From an uncultured Muribaculum sp. (GTDB lineage Bacteria; Bacteroidota; Bacteroidia; Bacteroidales; Muribaculaceae), in NCBI GenBank assembly GCA_910578835.1, contig CAJTSK010000018.1, forward strand, positions 1 through 31,215: a stretch of DNA of 31,215 nt, in the 5' to 3' direction. The notes beneath the pieces are model-generated. The model was not told where the DNA came from, made no database searches, and saw only the letters and a program-made list of their open reading frames with translations. A program made the position numbers and the translations under genes. Positions 23,108 to 31,215 of the stretch are shown here, piece by piece. Numbering within the stretch: the first letter of the stretch is position 1; each line of letters begins with the position of its first letter.

Positions 23108-24964
23108 TTGAGGAGAAGTGTACTGAAACTTTTGGCTATCTTCATGTTTTTTGTGGTACTTTGTGTACTGCAAAAGGCTTGGTTCATGCTTGTTTACGAC
23201 CCTGTCATCCACGCCCGTCCGCTCACAGAATACATCAGCGCGATATTCCACGGCTTGCCGATGGACTGCTCTATCGCAGGCTATCTGACTGCCATCCCCG
23301 CCCTTCTTATAATCGGGCAATCATGGACCGGCAGCCGGTGGATTTTCATTGTCGAAAAGGTGTATTACGCCATCATAGCCCTGACTCTCTCGCTTATATT
23401 CAGTCTTGACCTCGGTCTTTATGCCTACTGGGGATTCAGGCTCGACATGACCCCGATATTTTATTTCACATCATCTCCGGCATCAGCCTTGGCGAGTGTC
23501 ACCTGGAGCGAAGGAGTTCTCGGAACGGCCGGCATACTCTTCGGCGCCGCAGGTATCTACGCGTGTCTTGCCTATATATCCCGGAAGATAAAGGTGACAC
23601 CGGCCGGGAAAGCATCGGTTACCATCGTCATGCTCCTGCTTACCGCACTGCTGTTTATTCCTATACGTGGCGGAGTCACCGTATCGTCAATGAACCTGAG
23701 CCGCGCCTACTTCAGCGCCAACCAACGCCTTAACCATGCGGCAGTCAACCCGGTATTCAGCCTCATGTATTCGGCGACCCATCAGCATGATTTCGGCGCG
23801 CAATACCGCTTCATGACAGCCGATGAAGCGACCTCCGCACTTGCAGCCCTTGACTCGATAACAATGAGCCGACCCGCTGTGGCACCCGACTCGGTGCCGC
23901 TGCTCAACGAGAGCCGTCCCGACATCTATATCGTGATACTGGAAAGCTTCTCAGCCCACCTCATGCCATCGCTCGGGGGCGAGCCGATAGCGATAAAGCT
24001 CGACTCTCTCGCCCGCGAAGGCTTAAGCTTCACCGACATATATGCCAACAGCTTCCGCACCGACCGTGGCATCCCCGCGATATTAAGCTCATTCCCGGGA
24101 CAACCATCCATGAGCATAATGAAATATGTCGAAAAGACCGAAAATCTCCCCTCGCTCCCGGGAGAGCTGAAAAAAGCGGGCTACGACATTAAATACTTCT
24201 ACGGCGGTGACGCCAATTTCACCAATATGCAGGCCTATCTTGTCAATGCGGGGTTTGAAAATATAATATCCGACAAGGATTTCACGTTAAGAGAAAAGGC
24301 AAGCAAGTGGGGAGCCCATGACAACCTGCTATTTGACAAGGTGATTGCCGACGTAAAAGCGACACCTGCTGACGCGGCGCCGAAATTGCGCGTCATCCAG
24401 ACATCAAGCAGCCATGAGCCCTTTGACGTTCCCTACCATTCCCCGCGATTTTCCGCAGAGCCGGAGAAAAACGCGTTTGCATTTACCGACAGCTGTCTCT
24501 TCGCCTTTACCGACATCTTGCGCCAATCCCCGCGCTACGACAAGTCGCTGATAATATTTGTGCCCGACCATCAGGGATGTTTCCCGGCGCAGATTGACGA
24601 TGTAGTGAAACGCCATCACATACCGCTCGTCATGACAGGAGGCGCACTTAACCGCAAGGCTTCTACCGATGCCACCATCGGCTCGCAGATTGACCTCGGC
24701 GCAACATTACTGACGGCGATGGGGCTTGACGGAGGTGCCCTGACCTACAGCAAGGACCTGCTTGGAAGCGGACCACACTATGCGGTGATATCCGACCCGG
24801 CGATAATATCCATCGTAACGCAGTCAGACACCATCGTTTACAACTGCGACGCCAATCAGGTAATTGACAAGAAGTTAGCGATAGGGGGGGAACAGTCCGA
24901 GACTATACTTCAGGGGGCGAAGGCATTCCTGCAAACACTATATGACAGAATTGAAAACCTTTAA
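23108..24964 (+). CDS. LTA-synthase-like membrane sulfatase/phosphotransferase
   Basis: The 618-residue protein has about five N-terminal membrane helices (to roughly residue 195) and a large periplasmic alkaline-phosphatase/sulfatase-fold domain. That domain carries the metal-binding glutamate in YIVILESFSAHLMPSLGG, the nucleophile T318 in FRTDRG, and a PDHQG block near the end. This is the architecture of LtaS and of Gram-negative relatives that transfer phosphoglycerol or phosphoethanolamine onto envelope glycans or lipids; the substrate here is unknown. The start is uncertain: TTG 23108 gives a complete first helix (VLKLLAIFMFFVVL), while the first ATG (23144) would cut into it. The PAP2 phosphatase gene follows after 14 bp and may process a lipid product or by-product, which is an inference. 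Confidence 0.88.
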   Translation: MRRSVLKLLAIFMFFVVLCVLQKAWFMLVYDPVIHARPLTEYISAIFHGLPMDCSIAGYLTAIPALLIIGQSWTGSRWIFIVEKVYYAIIALTLSLIFSLDLGLYAYWGFRLDMTPIFYFTSSPASALASVTWSEGVLGTAGILFGAAGIYACLAYISRKIKVTPAGKASVTIVMLLLTALLFIPIRGGVTVSSMNLSRAYFSANQRLNHAAVNPVFSLMYSATHQHDFGAQYRFMTADEATSALAALDSITMSRPAVAPDSVPLLNESRPDIYIVILESFSAHLMPSLGGEPIAIKLDSLAREGLSFTDIYANSFRTDRGIPAILSSFPGQPSMSIMKYVEKTENLPSLPGELKKAGYDIKYFYGGDANFTNMQAYLVNAGFENIISDKDFTLREKASKWGAHDNLLFDKVIADVKATPADAAPKLRVIQTSSSHEPFDVPYHSPRFSAEPEKNAFAFTDSCLFAFTDILRQSPRYDKSLIIFVPDHQGCFPAQIDDVVKRHHIPLVMTGGALNRKASTDATIGSQIDLGATLLTAMGLDGGALTYSKDLLGSGPHYAVISDPAIISIVTQSDTIVYNCDANQVIDKKLAIGGEQSETILQGAKAFLQTLYDRIENL

Positions 24965-24978
24965 TAATTACACCTGTA

Positions 24979-25698
24979 ATGATCGAATATCTTAATCAAC
25001 TTGACGCATCCATACTCCTGTTTTTCAACGGGATGCACTCGCCATTCTTCGACAAGTTCATGATGCTCTGCACAGGCAGGTTCATCTGGATACCGATGTA
25101 TGTGACCATATTGCTTATCCTGATAAAGTCATTCAAGCCGAAGCAAGTGCTCCTCTATGCCATAGCACTGGCTATAGCCATAACCTTGACCGACCAGACA
25201 TGCTCGTCGATTATCCGCCCTATATTTGAACGCCTGCGCCCGTCAAATCCCGAGAATCCCCTGTCGCAATATATCCATATCGTCAACGGCTACCGTGGCG
25301 GAAGCTACGGCTTTCCCTCATGCCACGCCGCCAACTCATTTGCCCTCGCGGTATTTGTCGTGTGCCTTGTGCGACGCCGTCGTCTTGCCTTCTTCATATT
25401 CGGCTGGGCGATACTCAACTCCTACTCCCGCATCTATCTGGGCGTGCATTATCCCGGCGACCTCCTCACAGGGGCAATCGTAGGGTCATTCTTCGGATAT
25501 ATGTGTTACCGCGCGGCACGACGCTTCAACACCGAAACCGACGGCACCGTGTCACACACCTACCGCATACCTGTGTTCAAGCTCAACCTTGAGCCGTTTC
25601 AGCAGACCATAGGCATAACCGTCGGTGATATCATGATTTTCACCGGCACTATCACTCTTTTTATAATTATCGCCTCATCATTAATAAATATAAGCTGA
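24979..25698 (+). CDS. PAP2-family membrane lipid phosphatase
   Basis: This 239-residue PAP2 (type 2 phosphatidic acid phosphatase) family membrane protein has the three-part active site: a C1-like RPIFERLRPS, C2 in GSYGFPSCHAANSFA (PSCH instead of the more usual PSGH) and C3 in SRIYLGVHYPGDLL. About six membrane helices are visible, including one near the C terminus (IMIFTGTITLFIIIASSLI). Members dephosphorylate undecaprenyl pyrophosphate, phosphatidylglycerol phosphate or lipid A at the periplasmic face. It is co-transcribed with the upstream sulfatase-fold enzyme. Undecaprenyl pyrophosphate recycling or a lipid-modification role are both possible. Confidence 0.92.
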   Translation: MIEYLNQLDASILLFFNGMHSPFFDKFMMLCTGRFIWIPMYVTILLILIKSFKPKQVLLYAIALAIAITLTDQTCSSIIRPIFERLRPSNPENPLSQYIHIVNGYRGGSYGFPSCHAANSFALAVFVVCLVRRRRLAFFIFGWAILNSYSRIYLGVHYPGDLLTGAIVGSFFGYMCYRAARRFNTETDGTVSHTYRIPVFKLNLEPFQQTIGITVGDIMIFTGTITLFIIIASSLINIS

Positions 25699-25753
25699 GG
25701 GAAGAAAATCGGCAACATTTGGCATTTATCTGACTTTTTTTATTAAAAATAGC

Positions 25754-25792
25754 TATCGCGATAACAACTTAGGGTTATTTTTTTTACTTTTG
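25754..25792 (+). promoter_or_regulatory. maeB promoter region with a 10-bp palindrome
   Basis: TACTTTTG (25785-25792) matches the -7 box, 30 bp before the maeB ATG. Where a -33 box would be expected there is instead the perfect palindrome TATCGCGATA (25754-25763), a plausible operator for a dimeric regulator overlapping the polymerase site. No regulator gene lies nearby. The palindrome is a direct observation; its role is inferred. Confidence 0.5.
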
Positions 25793-25821
25793 CACAAAAA
25801 TATCACAACAACGATTATATC

Positions 25822-28113
<2,292 letters not shown>

Positions 28114-28139
28114 CCCCCTCAGGTTACCTCAACCCATAT

Positions 28140-28180
28140 ATCGGGGATATGCACCACGCATGTCCCCGATTTTATTTTTC
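28140..28180 (+). terminator. Intrinsic terminator after maeB
   Basis: ATCGGGGATATGC (28140-28152) and GCATGTCCCCGAT (28158-28170) form a 13-bp stem with one G-U pair and a 5-nt loop, followed by TTTATTTTT. It is well placed, 27 bp after the maeB stop. Confidence 0.92.
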
Positions 28181-28192
28181 GACCTTTTTCGC

Positions 28193-28200
28193 TATATTTG
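28193..28200 (+). promoter_or_regulatory. Promoter -7 box of the zinc metallopeptidase gene
   Basis: TATATTTG is an exact TAnnTTTG match, 42 bp before the ATG at 28243 and immediately after the maeB terminator. No TTTG is seen at -33; the T-rich terminator tail occupies that position. Confidence 0.65.
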
Positions 28201-28242
28201 CGTTATTACTTTATCAGCAAACAAGTTCTAAACTCATTGACC

Positions 28243-29112
28243 ATGCGACTCAACGGAAGGCGACAAAGCTCTAACATCGACGACCGCCGCGGACAACGCA
28301 GCGGCTTCTCAGCCAAGGCAGGCGGTCTTGGCATAGGCGGACTAATCATAGCCGGCATCATCACCTGGCTTATGGGCGGAAATCCGCTGGATGTGCTCAA
28401 CAGCGGAGTAAGCTCATCGCTCGGCGGCACTACGACTGAAGAATATGTGCCGACGCAGCAGGAAGAGGAACTCGCTCAGTTTTCCAAGCAGATACTCGCC
28501 TCGACCGAAGATGTGTGGACCGAGGAGTTTAACAAGATGGGGCTTACCTACGAGCCTCCTACACTTGTGCTTTTCAACGGGGCTGTACAGAGCGGGTGTG
28601 GAAACGCGACTGCATCCACAGGTCCGTTTTACTGCTCGGCCGACGAGTGTCTTTACATCGACCTGTCATTTTTCAGTCAGATGCGCAGCAACCTCGGCTC
28701 CGACGGCGACTTTGCCTATGCTTACGTAATAGCCCACGAGGTGGGCCATCATGTGCAGCACCTGCTCGGCACCCTTGACAACGCCCACTCAAAGATGTCA
28801 CGCATGAGCCAGAGCGACGCCAATAAGGAGAGTGTGCGCATAGAGCTGCAAGCCGACTTCCTCGCCGGCGTATGGGGTCATCACGAAAACCGCATGTTCA
28901 ACTCCCTTGAAGAGGGCGACCTGGAGGAAGCCATCAACACAGCCTCGGTAATCGGCGACGACTATCTTCAGAAAAAGGCACAGGGATATGTGGTGCCCGA
29001 CGCCTTTAACCACGGACGCTCCGACCAGCGTATGCGCTGGCTCAAGAAAGGGCTCCAGACCGGCGACATCTCCCTCGGCGACACCTTCTCCCCGGCTTAC
29101 AGCTCGCTCTAA
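28243..29112 (+). CDS. YpfJ-type neutral zinc metallopeptidase
   Basis: The 289-residue protein of the putative neutral zinc metallopeptidase family (YpfJ/KPN_02809) has a basic N terminus (MRLNGRRQSSNIDDRRG), one membrane helix (GLGIGGLIIAGIITWLMGG) and an extracytoplasmic peptidase domain. The zinc motif is H165-E-V-G-H169 in YVIAHEVGHHVQHLLG, with a downstream glutamate in RIELQADFLAGVWGHH as probable third ligand. Substrates are unknown in this family. ATG 28243 is preferred over a 15-residue longer TTG frame because it gives the conserved MRxxGRRxSxNxxDRRG start. It has its own promoter; the GH43 gene follows after 47 bp. Confidence 0.93.
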   Translation: MRLNGRRQSSNIDDRRGQRSGFSAKAGGLGIGGLIIAGIITWLMGGNPLDVLNSGVSSSLGGTTTEEYVPTQQEEELAQFSKQILASTEDVWTEEFNKMGLTYEPPTLVLFNGAVQSGCGNATASTGPFYCSADECLYIDLSFFSQMRSNLGSDGDFAYAYVIAHEVGHHVQHLLGTLDNAHSKMSRMSQSDANKESVRIELQADFLAGVWGHHENRMFNSLEEGDLEEAINTASVIGDDYLQKKAQGYVVPDAFNHGRSDQRMRWLKKGLQTGDISLGDTFSPAYSSL

Positions 29113-29159
29113 GCCGCGGTCTCACCACGATTATCACATTAACCCATTAACCAATCTTC

Positions 29160-30722
29160 ATGAATACACTTAAAGCAATGATGCTGGCGGCATCCATAGC
29201 CGTGCCGGCTGCGGCTCTTGCCGACACCGACCTCCGGTGGGGCGACCTTGGCGACGGGACATTTGCCAATCCCGTACTCAACGCCGATTATTCCGACCCC
29301 GACGTGATACGCGTAGGCGACAAGTATTATATGACATGCTCCGAGTTTCACTATATGGGGATGCTCATACTTGAATCAGACGACATGGTAAACTGGCGTA
29401 TCATAAGCCGTGTCTACGACAGCATCGACCTTCCGGGATATTCCGACATGACCCGCTATGCGTCCGGGACATGGGCTCCCGCGTTGCGCTACCACGACGG
29501 CAAATTCTGGATATTTGTATGCACCCCCCACGAGGGACTTTTCATGACCACGGCAAGCAACCCCGCGGGACCGTGGGAACCGCTTCATCTGGTGAAGGGC
29601 ATTGAAAAGTGGGAAGACCCGTGCCCGTTTTGGGATGACGACGGCAATGCCTATCTCGGGCGAAGCCGTCATGGCGCGGGACCGATAATACTACACCGCA
29701 TGAGCCCCGACGGGCGGCAGTTGCTCGATGACGGCGTGGAAGTGTATCGCGGGCCCGTTGCCGAAGGCACCAAGATATTCAAGCGCGACGGCTACTATTA
29801 TATGAGCATACCCGAAGGAGGGGTGAGCAAAGGATGGCAGACTGTGTTACGCTCCAAAGACATATATGGGCCTTATGAATCACGGCGCGTACTTGAACGC
29901 GGCACAACCGAAATCAACGGACCTCATCAAGGCGCACTGGTCGACACCCCCGACGGAGAATGGTGGTTTTACCACTTCCAGTCGGCAGGACCGCGAGGAA
30001 GGGTGCTTCACCTGCAGCCGGTGGTGTGGAAAGACGGATTTCCCCAAATCGGCACCGACTATGACGGCAACGGTGTGGGAGAGCCGATGAAAGTATGCCG
30101 CAAGCCGTCGACCAGAGTCATCTCAAAGCCCTTCACCCCGCAGTCATCCGATGAATTTTCCGGTGTGCGCCCCGGCATCCAGTGGCAGTTCAACCACAAT
30201 CCCGACTCTACACGCATAGCCGTCAGTGACGGATGGCTTGAGATAACCCCCTTGAAGTCTTCACGCCTCCGCACGTCACGCAATCAGCTCGTGCAGAAAA
30301 TCATGGGCTACCGCAGCAGCGCGTCGACCAAAGTGGATTTCTCGCAGTTGCCGGAAGGCGGCAGGTGTGGCATCGTCTCTATCGGCAAGCGGCATATCGG
30401 TGCAGGCGTGGAAAATCACGAGGGCAAGCGGTCGCTTTACATGGAGATTGACAGCATTGTCGAGCGTCATGACCTCCCCGGAAATTGCGACACCCTGTAT
30501 CTGCGCCTTGACATTGACACGGAGGCTAATGTCAACCAATATCATGTAAGCATCGACGGGGAGCATTTCCAGCCACTCGGCTCACCGTTTGAGACCGAAG
30601 CCCACGACTGGAAAGGCAACCACATAGGCGTCTATTGCTACACGACCGACTCCGACGACGGAAAAGCCCGGTTTGACTACTTCCGCTACGCCCACGACGG
30701 ACCAGCCTCCCTCCCGCAGTAG
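29160..30722 (+). CDS. Secreted glycoside hydrolase family 43 enzyme
   Basis: The 520-residue protein has a signal peptide (MNTLKAMMLAASIAVPAAALA, cleavage after A21) and a five-bladed GH43 propeller (about 35-325). The catalytic triad is visible: base D46 in NADYSDPDVIRVG, pKa-modulating D153 in WEDPCPFWDDDG and acid E251 in EINGPHQGAL. A C-terminal beta-sandwich (about 335-515, QWQFNHNPDSTRIAV onwards) resembles the GH43 C2 / DUF1349 domain of beta-xylosidases. The expected activity is release of xylose or arabinose from plant or host glycans, probably in the periplasm; the linkage cannot be fixed from sequence. There are no SusC/SusD genes next to it, so it is not in an obvious PUL within this window. 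Its last codons are duplicated at 31047-31091, inside the repeats that follow. Confidence 0.93.
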   Translation: MNTLKAMMLAASIAVPAAALADTDLRWGDLGDGTFANPVLNADYSDPDVIRVGDKYYMTCSEFHYMGMLILESDDMVNWRIISRVYDSIDLPGYSDMTRYASGTWAPALRYHDGKFWIFVCTPHEGLFMTTASNPAGPWEPLHLVKGIEKWEDPCPFWDDDGNAYLGRSRHGAGPIILHRMSPDGRQLLDDGVEVYRGPVAEGTKIFKRDGYYYMSIPEGGVSKGWQTVLRSKDIYGPYESRRVLERGTTEINGPHQGALVDTPDGEWWFYHFQSAGPRGRVLHLQPVVWKDGFPQIGTDYDGNGVGEPMKVCRKPSTRVISKPFTPQSSDEFSGVRPGIQWQFNHNPDSTRIAVSDGWLEITPLKSSRLRTSRNQLVQKIMGYRSSASTKVDFSQLPEGGRCGIVSIGKRHIGAGVENHEGKRSLYMEIDSIVERHDLPGNCDTLYLRLDIDTEANVNQYHVSIDGEHFQPLGSPFETEAHDWKGNHIGVYCYTTDSDDGKARFDYFRYAHDGPASLPQ

Positions 30723-30775
30723 CCGCACGAAAGCCTGTTGCCCGCAGTAGCTGCACTGAAAGCCTGTTGCCCGCA
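30719..30775 (+). repeat. Tandem repeat, two 28/29-bp units
   Basis: Two units, GTAGCCGCACGAAAGCCTG-type (30719-30746, 28 bp) and a 29-bp variant (30747-30775), each end in TTGCCCGCA. The first unit overlaps the GH43 stop codon. A three-unit version of the same array lies at 31088-31172. Confidence 0.9.
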
Positions 30776-30975
30776 GGGCATCATCATTGTTTAGCCGGTG
30801 GTTGAGCGAAGCGATACCACCGGAAAGAGATGCAAAATCAGATGTTTCCGCAGGAATCATCTTGGAGCGCTCTTGATGATTCCCTATCGGGAAACGACAG
30901 GGGGAGAAAAACGCAGTCCGTGGGTTTCACTACGCTCAACGCCACGGCTAAGTTTGGAAGATTCCCTGTAGGGAA
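30776..30975. repeat. REP-like palindromic repeat cluster
   Basis: This non-coding stretch of about 200 bp holds four inverted repeats: CCGGTGGT/ACCACCGG (30795-30802, 30816-30823), GGAATCATC/GATGATTCC (30853-30861, 30875-30883), CCGTGG/CCACGG (30918-30923, 30942-30947) and TTCCCT-GT-AGGGAA (30962-30975). The loops of the first and third contain related sequence in opposite orientation (GAGCG...; CGCTCAAC). This fits a mosaic of extragenic palindromes. The beginning of the cluster recurs at 31173-31215, where the window stops. Confidence 0.75.
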
Positions 30976-31003
30976 ACGTCCATGCTATCATTACCGGTTT
31001 ATG

Positions 31004-31049
31004 ATATTTTGATAACAATATTTAGTTTTCATTTGCTATATCAAAATAT
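31004..31049. repeat. 11-bp AT-rich inverted repeat
   Basis: ATATTTTGATA (31004-31014) and TATCAAAATAT (31039-31049) are perfect inverted repeats with a 24-nt AT-rich spacer. They mark the junction where the second copy of the GH43 tail begins. They could be a bidirectional terminator or the scar of an insertion. Confidence 0.6.
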
Positions 31050-31091
31050 TTCGGCTACACCCACGACGGACCCGCCTCCCTCTCGCAGTAG
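31047..31091 (+). pseudogene. Duplicated 3' end of the GH43 gene
   Basis: These bases read YFGYTHDGPASLSQ plus stop and match the last 14 codons and stop of the GH43 gene (30678-30722, YFRYAHDGPASLPQ) at about 40 of 45 positions. No start or upstream coding sequence is present, so it is a gene-tail fragment that moved or was duplicated together with the adjoining repeat. Confidence 0.7.
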
Positions 31092-31172
31092 CCGCACGAA
31101 AGCCCGTTGCCCGCAGCAGCCCCACTGAAAGCCCGTTGCCCGCAGTAGCCGCACGAAAGCCTGTTGCCCGCA
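31088..31172 (+). repeat. Tandem repeat, three 28/29-bp units
   Basis: Three units (31088-31115, 31116-31144, 31145-31172; 28, 29 and 28 bp) match those at 30719-30775. The third unit continues into the same downstream sequence GGGCATCATCATTGTTTAG. Unit number therefore differs between the two neighbouring arrays (two against three). Confidence 0.9.
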
Positions 31173-31215
31173 GGGCATCATCATTGTTTAGCCGGTGGTT
31201 GAGCGAAGCGATACC

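Noticed and set aside
28201..28235. Third copy of the MITE end (CAAACAAGTTCTAAAC near 28219)
   Set aside because: Only a short similarity to the terminal repeat; no inverted partner, target duplication or internal sequence.
30582..30860. Minus-strand ORFs of 74-96 residues across the right-end repeats
   Set aside because: They run antisense to the GH43 gene and into repeat DNA, and show no recognisable domain; they are by-products of the repeats.
30719..31172. Tandem 28/29-bp units as a CRISPR array
   Set aside because: The units are directly adjacent with no spacers, are degenerate, and no cas genes are present.

Overview
The window looks like chromosomal DNA of a Bacteroidales bacterium, most likely a gut Muribaculaceae or close relative. 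The evidence is mid GC content, Bacteroidetes-type promoters (TAnnTTTG with an upstream TTTG), almost no Shine-Dalgarno sites, and families typical of the group: BspA-like leucine-rich repeats, DUF4919, GSCFA, a PorE-like OmpA lipoprotein, a 7TM-HD phosphodiesterase, an ilv operon with an acyl-ACP thioesterase, and a MaeB-type malic enzyme. The taxon is inferred from gene content, not from a marker gene.

Layout. (1) 1-1205: BspA-like LRR protein, reading right, whose frame is open to the window edge. (2) 7153-1252, reading left: rel ((p)ppGpp synthetase/hydrolase), pgpH-like 7TM-HD c-di-AMP phosphodiesterase, a small DUF456-like membrane protein and DUF4919. A 301-bp transposon-like element lies between rel and pgpH. 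(3) 7290-8483, reading right: PatB/MalY-type PLP lyase, overlapping tail to tail with the next operon. (4) 16177-8473, reading left: envelope polysaccharide operon (WecA-like initiating transferase, Wza-like exporter, Wzz-like chain-length protein, PorE-like lipoprotein, GSCFA hydrolase). (5) 22690-16704, reading left: ilvD-ilvB-ilvN-thioesterase-ilvC, preceded by a promoter and a leader that looks like a classical branched-chain amino-acid attenuator, and followed by a second, 348-bp copy of the element. (6) 23108-30722, reading right: LTA-synthase-like sulfatase-fold protein, PAP2 phosphatase, MaeB malic enzyme, YpfJ-type zinc metallopeptidase and a secreted GH43 enzyme. (7) 30723-31215: non-coding, repeat-rich DNA with tandem 28/29-bp units, several hairpins and a second copy of the GH43 gene tail.

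The three strongest observations are as follows. First, the ilv leader encodes MTVISVVVISILQSKEG and can form 1:2, 2:3 and 3:4 pairings, as in enterobacterial attenuators. Second, the two copies of a MITE-like element have 33-bp terminal inverted repeats and 3-bp TNA target duplications, which fits trans-mobilisation by an IS5-family, IS1031-group transposase. One copy sits 5 bp upstream of the pgpH start codon; the other sits exactly at the ilvC stop codon, between the gene and its terminator. Third, the right edge carries a mosaic repeat family that includes the GH43 stop codon and last codons.

Metabolically, the ilv operon makes valine/isoleucine (and the leucine precursor). The co-transcribed thioesterase may link this to fatty-acid release, and the remaining genes serve stress nucleotide signalling and the cell envelope. 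No tRNA, rRNA or CRISPR array was seen.
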